Positions 6,713 to 13,803 of a stretch of 13,803 nucleotides of DNA are shown here, in pieces; the first letter of the stretch is position 1; each line of letters opens with the position of its first letter. The DNA is from Caldithrix sp. GTDB lineage: Bacteria > Zhuqueibacterota > Zhuqueibacteria > Oceanimicrobiales > Oceanimicrobiaceae. The stretch is taken from positions 1 to 13,803 of the forward strand of contig SMXE01000239.1 in the NCBI GenBank assembly GCA_004357015.1, given 5' to 3'. The position numbers were made by a program, and so were the translations under genes. Below the pieces are notes generated by a model that saw only the letters and a program-made list of their open reading frames with translations, did no database searches and had not been told where the DNA came from.

Positions 6713-7624
6713 ATGCCCAAAACTGAAAAAGTCGACTCCCGCAAATATCTGAACCCCGAGATCCTTTCCAAGCTCTCCTCTATGGAGCTGCGCGCCAGAC
6801 TGGTGGTAGAGGGGTTCATCACGGGTCTGCACAAAAGTCCGTACCATGGCTTCAGTGTGGAGTTTGCCGAGCACCGGCAGTACATGCCCGGCGACGACAT
6901 CAAGCACATAGACTGGAAGGTGTATGGCAAGACCGACCGCTTTTACGTCAAACAATTCGAGGAAGAAACCAACCTAAAATCCTATCTCCTGCTCGACGCC
7001 TCGGCTTCGATGGGCTACAAATCCAATGGTGTCAGCAAGCTGGAGTACGCGTCCTATCTCGCCAGTGCATTGGCTTACCTGATGCTTCGCCAGCGGGACG
7101 CCGTCGGTCTGGTTACCTTCGACGAAAAAATCCGGCGCTACCTGCCGCCGCGTTCCGTGACCACGTACCTCAACCAAATCTTACTGGAACTAGACAAAAC
7201 CAAACACAGCGCCAAAACCGATATCGCGGGCGCGCTACACCAGATGGCGGAACGCATCAAGCGCCGCGGTCTGCTCATTCTGTTCTCAGACCTGCTGGAC
7301 GATCCGCAGCGAGTGATGAGCGGCCTCAGGCATTTCCGCCACAATAAACATGAGGTCATCGTCTTTCATATTCTTGATCCCCTTGAGCTTTCATTCGATT
7401 TTAAGCAGGATGCGGTGTTTAAAGACATGGAAATGGGCGAGGAGATTAATACCCAGCCGTGGCACATCATGGAAGACTACCAACGCCAGGTAGCGCAATT
7501 CAACAAATCCTACAAGAAATTCTGTCTGGAACACCAGATCGAATACGTTTCCCTGGACACAAGCCAGAACTACGGCCGCGCGTTGCTCGAGTATCTTCAG
7601 AAAAGAAAACGAATCGGAGGGTAG
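6713..7624 (+). CDS. DUF58-family protein with von Willebrand A-like fold, MoxR partner
   Basis: A 303-residue protein of the DUF58 family, nearly always encoded next to MoxR ATPases and thought to be the adaptor or substrate partner. The family signature EHRQYMPGDDIKHIDW is at about 53-68 (usual form Y.PGD..R.IDW). A MIDAS-like metal site DASASMG starts at D95, a Thr occurs in the expected following segment (LVTFDEKI), and LFSDLLDD at 190-197 completes the vWA pattern. No membrane segment or signal peptide is visible, so it is cytoplasmic. This contrasts with longer DUF58 proteins that have two N-terminal helices; the short form is common in MoxR-DUF58 pairs. The ATG at 6713 has only a weak upstream ribosome site. 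The gene follows moxR by 52 nt and ends the operon; a structured element lies just downstream. Confidence 0.92.
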   Translation: MPKTEKVDSRKYLNPEILSKLSSMELRARLVVEGFITGLHKSPYHGFSVEFAEHRQYMPGDDIKHIDWKVYGKTDRFYVKQFEEETNLKSYLLLDASASMGYKSNGVSKLEYASYLASALAYLMLRQRDAVGLVTFDEKIRRYLPPRSVTTYLNQILLELDKTKHSAKTDIAGALHQMAERIKRRGLLILFSDLLDDPQRVMSGLRHFRHNKHEVIVFHILDPLELSFDFKQDAVFKDMEMGEEINTQPWHIMEDYQRQVAQFNKSYKKFCLEHQIEYVSLDTSQNYGRALLEYLQKRKRIGG

Positions 7625-7637
7625 TGGCAAACAATGG

Positions 7638-7709
7638 AGACGGGCGCCGCCGCAACAAGCGTAGGCTTCGGAGGTTGCCCGCGCTTCTTATCGGTACCGC
7701 CCGTCTTTT
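7638..7709. terminator. Long nested hairpin at the DUF58/transglycosylase convergence, possible terminator
   Basis: AGACGGGCG at 7638-7646 pairs perfectly with CGCCCGTCT at 7698-7706, and TTTT (7706-7709) ends the right arm. Inside, AAGCG (7657-7661) pairs with CGCTT (7682-7686), and GGC (7664-7666) with GCC (7677-7679). The loop is too long for a canonical intrinsic terminator, but the position 13 nt after the DUF58 stop and between convergent genes fits a transcription end. It could also be a small non-autonomous repeat or a structured RNA. Confidence 0.4.
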
Positions 7710-7742
7710 AAGGTAAGTGTGTTGTTTGAGGATTTTCTCTTT

Positions 7743-8399
7743 CTAAAGCGACTCGCTACGGAACTCCTCGTATAGTTTGAGCACAAACGGAACATAGTCC
7801 CGCGTTTCTGCCCAGAGAAGGTCGTCGTTCTTCTGGTTGGCTAGCCACAACCTGACCCGTTTTCCGCCGCCGTTGTAAGCTGCCAACCCGCCATACAAAT
7901 CATAAGTCTCAACCAGCGCCGAAAGGTAGCGTGTGCCCAATCTGATATTGTAAACCGGATCGAAAAGCACGTCCTCCGCTGACAGCCAGTCGATGGATTC
8001 AAACCTGGCGAGCCACTTTCCCGTCGCGGGCATGATCTGCATCAACCCCATTGCGCCGGCTTTGGAAATTGCCTGCGGGTCCCAGGTCCGGCCGCTTTCA
8101 TGGGTGATGGTGGCACATATCAAGTCCAAGTCCAAATTCGGATACTTCACGCTCATCTCGTAGATTTCATCAGCTATTTCCTCGCTCTGACTGACCGGCA
8201 TATCCGGATTGAAACGTCTGATGATATTGACCACCTTCCGTCTGGCCGCCTGGCGCGCCTGATCAACTTCAGTGACTGCCCGCAGATAACTGACCATATT
8301 TTCAAACCGCGATGGCTCATCGGTGTTCCGCAGCCTATCAAAGGCGAAAAAATTCAACGAGACGGTTACAATCAAAATTGTGTATAAAAATGACTTCAT
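7743..8399 (-). CDS. Lytic transglycosylase, SLT domain (GH23)
   Basis: The enzyme cleaves the MurNAc-GlcNAc bond of peptidoglycan, forming 1,6-anhydro ends, and acts in the periplasm. The 218-residue protein begins MKSFLYTILIVTVSLNFFAF, a single hydrophobic segment that serves as signal peptide or anchor. The SLT core covers ~90-205: the catalytic glutamate is E101 in ITHESGR, followed by SKAGAMGLMQIMP (112-124), NIRLGTRYLS (151-160) and AYNGGGKRV (174-182). AYNGG replaces the more usual AYNAG. ETRDYVPFVL near the C-terminus is also typical. The frame is open to 8432, but AAGGAGGG at 8413-8406 selects one of the two adjacent ATGs at 8402 or 8399; 8399 gives the better spacing. It resembles a short stand-alone MltE/Slt-C-type enzyme with no LysM or substrate-binding domain. 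It converges with the MoxR-DUF58 operon. Confidence 0.93.
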   Translation of the reverse strand: MKSFLYTILIVTVSLNFFAFDRLRNTDEPSRFENMVSYLRAVTEVDQARQAARRKVVNIIRRFNPDMPVSQSEEIADEIYEMSVKYPNLDLDLICATITHESGRTWDPQAISKAGAMGLMQIMPATGKWLARFESIDWLSAEDVLFDPVYNIRLGTRYLSALVETYDLYGGLAAYNGGGKRVRLWLANQKNDDLLWAETRDYVPFVLKLYEEFRSESL

Positions 8400-8405
8400 C
8401 ATCAA

Positions 8406-8413
8406 CCCTCCTT
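8406..8413 (-). promoter_or_regulatory. Strong Shine-Dalgarno fixing the transglycosylase start
   Basis: Read on the minus strand this is AAGGAGGG, 6 nt before the ATG at 8399 and 3 nt before the ATG at 8402. It lies inside the longer open frame that begins at 8432, so that upstream start can be discarded. Confidence 0.8.
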
Positions 8414-8792
8414 GACACTGCAATAACCACATCTTATGAACATAGAGGCCTCGTTTGCTGAGATTCTCTCAAATTTTTTCATGACGCGGTCGCGCAATTG
8501 TTAGATTCGAGACCCGTGGTATCGTGCGAAATGAAGTCTTCGTTCAAGCTAACTTACCTTCCAAAATCGCCAGCCATTCTGCAACTACCGTTCCAGCAAT
8601 TCAGCAATCGAACCGACAAGGCTATCTTTATTGTTTATTAACTACTTAACAATAATTATGAGCAATATCGGTTGACGTATTTTTTGTGCAAAGGGAATAC
8701 AAATGTATCAGATGTGGAACAGAGCCAGAGGGGTGGCAAAAGGTTTGACGGACAAAAAGGAGAGACCAGAAAAACTGAGGATTGGCGTACCT
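8414..8792. other. Intergenic stretch without a supported gene
   Basis: This ~380-bp region lies between the transglycosylase start and the end of the STAS gene, both on the minus strand. It holds an A+T-rich inverted repeat at 8628-8655 and a short run of stops in most frames. A + strand frame opens at 8703 but runs antisense through the STAS gene and has no ribosome site. I see no RNA gene or mobile-element remnant. Confidence 0.5.
8628..8655. terminator. A+T-rich inverted repeat, weak terminator or operator candidate
   Basis: TTATTGTT (8628-8635) and AACAATAA (8648-8655) are perfect reverse complements around a 12-nt loop. It lies 138 nt after the STAS stop (minus-strand sense) and about 220 nt before the transglycosylase start. 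The low G+C content makes a stable RNA hairpin unlikely; a protein-binding site is as plausible. Confidence 0.25.
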
Positions 8793-9179
8793 TCAGGAGA
8801 TGGCGTGCCCGTTTCGACTGAAACCCGCGATGGCTTCAGCAAGGGTATCGTACGACTTCAAGAACAACTCAAATTCAAGGACTCGGTACACTTCGTAAAC
8901 ATCTGGCTGCATCCGTGCCAGCTTCAAATCACCATCATTCATTCTGACGTCTCTGATTTTACTCAGGAAAACGCCCCATCCCATGCTGCTGACATATTCG
9001 ACTTCATGCAGATCCACAATGATATTGAAATGCTTCGCCTTGAGCATCTCGTCTATTTTGGAATCCAGTTCCTCAGAGGTCGTCGCGTCGAGATACCCCT
9101 TGACTTTGATGACCGAAATGTCACCGTTCGTCTGTACCTTGTCAGAAACAAACGCGGTCGTGTTCAAGATAGCCCCCAA
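8793..9179 (-). CDS. STAS-domain protein, anti-sigma-factor-antagonist type
   Basis: A single-domain STAS protein of about 128 residues, like SpoIIAA/RsbV, which sequester anti-sigma kinases in partner-switching control and are switched off by serine phosphorylation. The fold pattern is clear: ISVIKVKGYLDATTSEEL (~21-38), NIIVDLHEVEYVSSMGWGV (~52-70), then the C-terminal helix-strand pair. Aligned to the SpoIIAA DSSG motif, S65 is the likely phosphorylation site; the preceding Asp is Ser (S64) and the second Ser is Met (M66). The start is uncertain. The frame opens at TTG 9179, immediately preceded by an in-frame TGA; TTG 9167 is another option, and an ATG at 9183 is out of frame by one base across a run of five G. 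No kinase, phosphatase or sigma factor gene is adjacent. It is divergent from the subtilase gene. Confidence 0.88.
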   Translation of the reverse strand: MGAILNTTAFVSDKVQTNGDISVIKVKGYLDATTSEELDSKIDEMLKAKHFNIIVDLHEVEYVSSMGWGVFLSKIRDVRMNDGDLKLARMQPDVYEVYRVLEFELFLKSYDTLAEAIAGFSRNGHAIS

Positions 9180-9249
9180 TCATTTTTGATGCGAATCAAG
9201 CCAGGCAGTTCATCATGATTTAGTAGAGGCAGAACCACCAAAGTGCGGT

Positions 9250-9269
9250 AAAAAACATGGATGTTTTTT
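9250..9269. promoter_or_regulatory. Perfect 9-bp inverted repeat between divergent STAS and subtilase genes
   Basis: AAAAAACAT (9250-9258) and ATGTTTTTT (9261-9269) are exact reverse complements separated by GG. The spacer is too small for an ideal hairpin loop, and the element sits upstream of both divergent genes, so a dimeric DNA-binding site is plausible. A bidirectional terminator is less likely in this orientation. Confidence 0.35.
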
Positions 9270-9321
9270 GTACGACCTCCTACAACTTCAAAGTTAAGCT
9301 TGTGTAACCATCATAATCTAT

Positions 9322-9350
9322 TTGGATTTGAACTCAAGATCGTTTATACT
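9322..9350 (+). promoter_or_regulatory. Promoter-like sequence for the subtilase gene
   Basis: TTGGAT (9322-9327) and TATACT (9345-9350; five of six matches to TATAAT) are separated by 17 bp. Transcription would start near 9357, giving a leader of about 100 nt before the GTG at 9458. The -35 match is weak. Confidence 0.35.
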
Positions 9351-9444
9351 TAGTCACAATATTATTGGACGACGAGTTGACGGATGAACGGGACTTTTTC
9401 TCTCTGGTTACCTCATCCTCTAACACACTCGCAAAAACTCCATC

Positions 9445-9450
9445 GAGGAA
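9445..9450 (+). promoter_or_regulatory. Shine-Dalgarno fixing the subtilase GTG start
   Basis: GAGGAA lies 7 nt before the GTG at 9458. The frame is open further upstream to a TTG at 9365, but only the GTG start places the signal peptide at the N-terminus. Confidence 0.7.
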
Positions 9451-9457
9451 CCCACAC

Positions 9458-12400
9458 GTGCGTCGTGGAAATATCATTAAGCTGATTCCATTTTTTTTAT
9501 TTTTAATCTCGCCATTGAAGGCTCAAGATGCAAAGTTCGCGGCCGGAGAACTCATCCTCAAGCTCAAACAGGAAACCAATTCGGCACTCACGTTCACAGG
9601 TATTGCCTTAAATCGCACCGGCATTTCATCTCTGGATGCGCTCAATGCGCGCTACTCAGTCACGGAAATTCGGCGACTTTTCCCGAATTTGAAGTCTAAG
9701 CAAGCGCAGAAGCAGAACCTCGGTGTCATTCTGAAAATCAAGTTGCCAATAGAACTCAGCCCATTCGAACTGGTGGCCGCTTACGAGATCGATCCGAATG
9801 TCGAGTACGTACAGCCCAACTACGTGCGTCGCATTCACGGCACGCCGGACGACCCGCTTTTGCCGCAACAGAACGCACTGCAGATAATTCAGGCCGAACG
9901 GGCGTGGAACATCCAACTGGCGTCTCCGGACATCATCGTTGGCGTGATTGACACCGGCATCGATTATGGCCACGAAGACTTGCGCGATGCGATCTGGCTT
10001 AATGCCGGCGAAGATCTCAATGGCAACGGTCGCGTCGATTCAACCGATTTCAACGGCGTGGACGACGACGGCAACGGTTTTGTGGACGACATCCGCGGTT
10101 GGGATTTCACCGATGCCCCCTCCTTTCCGGACGGCGGCGACTTCGAGCAACCCGACAACGACCCGTTTGATGAAAACGGCCATGGCACCTCTGTCGCCGG
10201 CATCATTGGAGCGTCCGGCGGCAACGGCACCGGCATCGCTGGTCTCGCTTACGGCTGTCGCATCATGCCGCTGCGGGCCGGCACGGCGCTGGGCTTCCTG
10301 GAAGATGATGATGTGGCCGCGGCCATCGTTTATGCCGTGGACAACGGCGCGCGCATTATCAACATGAGCTTTGGCGACGAGGTGGTCTCTCCCCTGCTGC
10401 GCGATGTCATTGCTTACGCCCATGCCCGAGGCTGCGTTCTGATCGCCTCCGCCGGCAATTCGGCCACAGACAGAATCCACTTCCCATCCGGTTTTGCAGA
10501 AACCATCTCGGTTGGCGCCACCAACGAGAATGACGTTTTAGCCGGCTTTTCAAATTACGGCGCGTCCGTGGATCTCGTCGCGCCCGGCGTAAACATCTTC
10601 ACCACAGCCCGCTTCGATAATTACCAAAACTTCAGCGGTACCTCAGCCTCGGCGCCTCTGGTTTCGGCGCTGGCAGCGCTGATCTTGTCGCAGGCGCCTC
10701 AGCTTTCAAACGAATCTGTGCGCGGCCTGCTCATCTCCTCCGCAGACGATCTCGGCACCGCAGGGTGGGACGATTTTTACGCGGCCGGACGCATCAACGC
10801 GTTCGAGGCGCTGGACTCGCCATACTTTTCACTGGCGCAGATTACGTCCCCGCAAGTCAATCAAGGTTTTGCCGACGGCCCCGTTCAAATTCGCGCTACG
10901 GCGCGAGGGGCTCTGCTGGCTGAGTTTCGCCTGGAACTTGGCGTCGGCGAAACGCCCACCGACTGGACCGTGCTCGTCCGTCAGGAAAACAAGCAGGTCA
11001 TCGACGAGCCGCTCTTCGATCTCGACATCTCGAATCTTCAGGACAATCTCTACACAATTCGCCTCACCGTGCAAAATCACGATGACACCGCAGTCGAAGA
11101 CAAGATCTCATTTTTCATCGACCGCACGCCGCCGGTGATTGCCAACGTACGCCAGACCTCGATGCTCGACGGCGATCGCCACAGTTTCCTCTTGGAATTC
11201 GACACGGACGATATTTGCGGCGCTGCAATCAAATTCCGCGAGAAAGGCTCTCTGAGCGAATTTCAGGAAAAACTGCTGCGGTTCAGAACCCACGAACACC
11301 GCATCAACTTTACACAGAACATTTTCACCGGCGAGATGGAATTCTCCATTAAAGCCGTAAATGGCGCCGGTCTTGCCACCATCGCAGACAACAACGGCGC
11401 TTTGTTTGAAGCTGATTTGAGCGCCCCGGCCATCGGCGGCCTGCCGGTTGACATCCTGCCCATCTCGTTTCGGCCGGGCTTCTTCCTGCCAACCACGTCA
11501 GATTTTGACGGCGACGGCAATCCCGAAATCATCCTCAGCGAATACGACGCCAATTTCAACTTTGGTGCGCTGAAAATTCTGGAGTTTGAAAACGGCAGGT
11601 TCGTCGAAAGATTCGCCACCGAAGACGTCTTCATTCCGCGTGACTGGGGAGATGCGGACGGCGACGGGCTGCTGGAGATTCTGGCGGCACGCGGTTCGCA
11701 CAGCTTCATCTTCGAGCAGGCAACACCAAACAGCTTTCTGTTCGATATCGTCTGGTCCGAAAGCGACAAGTGGGGCAGCAAGATTACCGACCTCGACCGG
11801 GACGGCGCGGGCGAGCTCATTCTCAGAATCGATGACACATTCACTGTCTGGGAAACCACAGCCGACAACCAGTTTGCGCTGGTCGATTCGTTTCCGAATC
11901 TCACCACCGGCACCAATTTCGTCGGCGTTCCGCGTACGGATGTGGCTGATTTCGACGGTGACGGCCAGCTCGAAATTCTCATGGGCGACTTTGACGGCGA
12001 TGTCTACATTTACGAAAACCGTGGCAACGATTCTTACCAACTAACCTGGTTTGGCCGGATGCCGCTCATCGACACCATCGACTACCTTGCTCACGGCGAC
12101 TACGACGGCGACGGTGTGCCCGAGTTTGTGGTGGGCAGCCACTCCGATCCCAGCCTGAACCTTGAGAGCAATTTTGACAGCCGCCACTGGCTGTTTCGCA
12201 TCTACAAAACAAATGCGGACAACAGCTTTGTTCCGGTCTGGGAGCAAGCATTCTTCGGTTTTCAGTCGCCGGCGGATTTCGACGGCGGCGTCGCTTCCGG
12301 AGACGTGGATAACGACGGCCGCCCGGAAATCTTGCTCAGCGTGTTTCCCGATTTCTACGTGGTGGATTTTGACGAATCAACGGCGAACTACGAAGTCATC

Positions 12401-13672
12401 TGGCATGCCAACCCCAGCCGCAGCAACACGACGCTGGTCGGAAATTTCGATTTCGACGGCCTAAACGATTTTTATTTCAATGATGGCACAGCGGTGCGTG
12501 GCCACGAAATCGTCTCGGATTTCAACGGCCCTGCGACGCCCACCGCTTTCACCGGCAGACCACTGGATTCCACCCTGATTGAGCTTTCCTGGCAGCACGC
12601 AGGCAGCCCCGACGGATTTCGGATTTACCGTGGTGAAAACGCCGCGACCCTCAGCCCGCTGGCCACAACCGAAACGCCGCCCTTTTTTGATTCGAGCGTT
12701 GCGCCAGCAGTGACCTACTGGTACGTGGTCACCGCCATTGACTCCTCGCGCGCGACTGTCGAAAGTCGCCCCACCGCGCCGTTGACATTGCGAACCGGCG
12801 CCAAACCGTTTCTCGAAAAAGCAGTCTATCTCCCGCCGGACCAGATCCAGCTCATCTTCAGCGAGCAGATGAATGCGTCAGTCAAAGATCAGACCAACTT
12901 TGATATTTCAGGAATTGGAACGCCCACTTCGGCCATTCTTCACCGTTCCGGCAAGGAAACAATCCTGACCAGTGCGCAGGCGCTGCCGCCGGGCGCGTAC
13001 ACGGTTTTCGCCAGAAACGTCTTCGACCTCCACGGCACGCCCATCGACACGCTGCGAAATACTGCTGCCTTTCAAGTGGTGGCAAGCGCCACCGCACCCT
13101 ACCTCGTGCGTGCTGAACTGCAGGGACAAAATCGACTGCGCCTGACCTTCAATGTTGCGATGGACCCCGCCTCGATTTCCGACCCGGACAATTACAAGCT
13201 GGAGCCAGAGGTGGCGGTCCAAAGCGCTTTCCTCAGGTCCGAAGATCCGGCTGTGGCTATCGTGCAACTGGACTCTGGAGCGCCCATTGGCCCGTTTGGC
13301 AAAGATTATGTCATTCGCGTACAAAATGTCCAGAGCCAGGACGGCCTCACCATCCAGTTTGGCGAGGGCGACAGCGCGGCGCTGATTGCCAGCAGTCCGG
13401 ACCTGTCAAATGTCTTTGTCTACCCCAATCCGTACCGCGCGGACTCGGCCCAGGACTTCGTCACCATCGCCGGTCTGACGGCACAAGCCACAGTGCGCAT
13501 CCTGGATACTTCGGGCCGGCTGCTCAGGACATTGGAAGAAACCGACGGCAACGGCGGTATAGAGTGGGATTTGCGCGATGAAGATGGGGAATTGGTGGCG
13601 TCCGGGGTTTACGTGTTTTATGTCACCGGAGACGGCGGTGAGAAAACGGGAAAATTTGCGGTGGTGCGGTAG
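9458..13672 (+). CDS. Secreted modular subtilisin-like serine protease (S8) with FG-GAP, FN3, SbsA-Ig and C-terminal sorting-type domains
   Basis: A 1404-residue extracellular protease. From the GTG start the N-terminus is a signal peptide (MRRGNIIKLIPFFLFLISPLKAQ, cleavage likely after KAQ). Residues ~27-130 form a fervidolysin-like propeptide ending in VEYVQPNYV. The S8 domain (~145-460) has the full triad D165 (VIDTG), H242 (HGTSVAG) and S396 (GTSASAP), with oxyanion N334 (SAGNSA), and a Ca-loop-like insert (NGNGRVD...DDDGNGFVDD) at ~187-212. An Ig-like region (~470-650) follows. Seven FG-GAP/VCBS loops (DxDxDG) lie from D682 to D998. Next come an FN3 domain (~1025-1110), two SbsA/Big_5-type Ig modules (~1114-1206 and ~1213-1305), and a C-terminal YPNPY...SGVYVFYV...GKFAVVR domain (~1316-1404) of type IX/FlgD-Ig style, likely for export or surface attachment. 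Substrates are unknown. It is a single-gene unit. Confidence 0.93.
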   Translation: MRRGNIIKLIPFFLFLISPLKAQDAKFAAGELILKLKQETNSALTFTGIALNRTGISSLDALNARYSVTEIRRLFPNLKSKQAQKQNLGVILKIKLPIELSPFELVAAYEIDPNVEYVQPNYVRRIHGTPDDPLLPQQNALQIIQAERAWNIQLASPDIIVGVIDTGIDYGHEDLRDAIWLNAGEDLNGNGRVDSTDFNGVDDDGNGFVDDIRGWDFTDAPSFPDGGDFEQPDNDPFDENGHGTSVAGIIGASGGNGTGIAGLAYGCRIMPLRAGTALGFLEDDDVAAAIVYAVDNGARIINMSFGDEVVSPLLRDVIAYAHARGCVLIASAGNSATDRIHFPSGFAETISVGATNENDVLAGFSNYGASVDLVAPGVNIFTTARFDNYQNFSGTSASAPLVSALAALILSQAPQLSNESVRGLLISSADDLGTAGWDDFYAAGRINAFEALDSPYFSLAQITSPQVNQGFADGPVQIRATARGALLAEFRLELGVGETPTDWTVLVRQENKQVIDEPLFDLDISNLQDNLYTIRLTVQNHDDTAVEDKISFFIDRTPPVIANVRQTSMLDGDRHSFLLEFDTDDICGAAIKFREKGSLSEFQEKLLRFRTHEHRINFTQNIFTGEMEFSIKAVNGAGLATIADNNGALFEADLSAPAIGGLPVDILPISFRPGFFLPTTSDFDGDGNPEIILSEYDANFNFGALKILEFENGRFVERFATEDVFIPRDWGDADGDGLLEILAARGSHSFIFEQATPNSFLFDIVWSESDKWGSKITDLDRDGAGELILRIDDTFTVWETTADNQFALVDSFPNLTTGTNFVGVPRTDVADFDGDGQLEILMGDFDGDVYIYENRGNDSYQLTWFGRMPLIDTIDYLAHGDYDGDGVPEFVVGSHSDPSLNLESNFDSRHWLFRIYKTNADNSFVPVWEQAFFGFQSPADFDGGVASGDVDNDGRPEILLSVFPDFYVVDFDESTANYEVIWHANPSRSNTTLVGNFDFDGLNDFYFNDGTAVRGHEIVSDFNGPATPTAFTGRPLDSTLIELSWQHAGSPDGFRIYRGENAATLSPLATTETPPFFDSSVAPAVTYWYVVTAIDSSRATVESRPTAPLTLRTGAKPFLEKAVYLPPDQIQLIFSEQMNASVKDQTNFDISGIGTPTSAILHRSGKETILTSAQALPPGAYTVFARNVFDLHGTPIDTLRNTAAFQVVASATAPYLVRAELQGQNRLRLTFNVAMDPASISDPDNYKLEPEVAVQSAFLRSEDPAVAIVQLDSGAPIGPFGKDYVIRVQNVQSQDGLTIQFGEGDSAALIASSPDLSNVFVYPNPYRADSAQDFVTIAGLTAQATVRILDTSGRLLRTLEETDGNGGIEWDLRDEDGELVASGVYVFYVTGDGGEKTGKFAVVR

Positions 13673-13678
13673 CATGTA

Positions 13679-13698
13679 GGGCGAACGGCCGTTCGCCC
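13679..13698. repeat. Perfect 20-bp palindrome after the subtilase stop
   Basis: The half-site GGGCGAACGG is followed directly by its reverse complement, centred on GGCC, 6 nt after the TAG. With one bulged C the flanking TA/TA also pairs. It could fold as a hairpin that stabilises or ends the transcript, but no T-run follows at once. The 'GTAGGGCGAACGGCCGTTCGCCC' style of sequence recurs in many environmental genomes as a dispersed palindromic repeat, as far as I recall, so this may be one unit of such a family. Confidence 0.65.
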
Positions 13699-13712
13699 CT
13701 AGGACTACGCTT

Positions 13713-13722
13713 GAGCGCGCTC
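13713..13722. repeat. Second short palindrome, GAGCGCGCTC
   Basis: A self-complementary 10-bp sequence 14 nt after the larger palindrome. It is short enough to occur by chance, but its closeness to the larger one suggests that both belong to one structured intergenic element. Nothing else is seen to the window end. Confidence 0.3.
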
Positions 13723-13803
13723 TAATAGTAGAACAAAAAAAGCGCTATACCAGCAGTAGGCAGAAAATACTTGCAGAATTCCAACAAAACGAGTTACTTT
13801 ATG

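Noticed and set aside
8703..9218. Open + strand frame of 171 codons across the STAS gene
   Set aside because: Most of it is antisense to the clearly recognisable STAS domain, it has no ribosome site, and its translation shows no family pattern.
9365..9457. N-terminal extension of the subtilase from a TTG at 9365
   Set aside because: GAGGAA before the GTG at 9458 and the signal peptide beginning there mark the real start.
11263..12040. Long minus-strand frames (180-239 codons) inside the subtilase gene
   Set aside because: They are shadows of the repetitive GAC-GGC-rich FG-GAP coding sequence; their translations are low-complexity and the + strand frame is fully explained.
11501..12470. Repeated gacggcgacggc-like units as a possible tandem DNA repeat or CRISPR-like array
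   Set aside because: The spacing is irregular and the repeats are explained by codons for the DxDxDG calcium loops of the FG-GAP domain.
13801..13803. ATG at the very end of the window as a start of another gene
   Set aside because: There is no sequence after it to test and no clear ribosome site before it.

Overview
The window looks like part of a bacterial chromosome, probably from an uncultured member of the FCB-like phyla (Calditrichota/KSB1 type). The main clue is the large secreted subtilase at the right end. It carries FG-GAP repeats, an FN3 domain, SbsA-type Ig modules and a C-terminal 'YPNP...GxYxF...GKFAVVR' domain of the type IX/FlgD-like sorting kind common in those groups. This placement is inference from domain style. 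No rRNA, tRNA, CRISPR array, transposase or integrase was seen.

Left block (1 to about 3330). This part is visibly more A+T-rich than the rest. It starts with the 3' end of a TMEM175-type channel gene. A tight three-gene set on the + strand follows: a six-helix membrane protein, a membrane-anchored seven-loop VCBS/FG-GAP propeller with an ASPIC/UnbV C-terminus, and a four-helix membrane protein with a duplicated CP...GxPxC motif. A decayed second copy of the last ~102 bp of the TMEM175 gene lies just after this set. The three-gene cassette is therefore bracketed by direct repeats, as if it had been inserted at, or duplicated with, the 3' end of the channel gene. This is the most unusual structure in the window.

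Middle block (3360-8430). A secreted TPR protein (+) converges with rlmN (-), leaving only 6 bp between them. Divergent from rlmN is a two-gene MoxR ATPase / DUF58 vWA operon (+) with a clear promoter. It converges, across a structured terminator-like element, with a small lytic transglycosylase (-).

Right block (8430-13803). A stand-alone STAS-domain protein (-) lies divergent from the 1404-residue modular subtilase (+). The spacer between them holds an inverted repeat and a promoter-like sequence. A perfect 20-bp palindrome follows the subtilase stop.

Working together: rlmN is housekeeping (23S rRNA A2503 methylation). MoxR and DUF58 form an AAA+/vWA pair, usually a chaperone-like assembly function. 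The transglycosylase, TPR protein and subtilase act in the envelope or outside the cell. The left cassette (membrane protein + anchored propeller + cysteine-rich membrane protein) has the layout of a small, possibly undescribed envelope module, but its function cannot be read from sequence alone.
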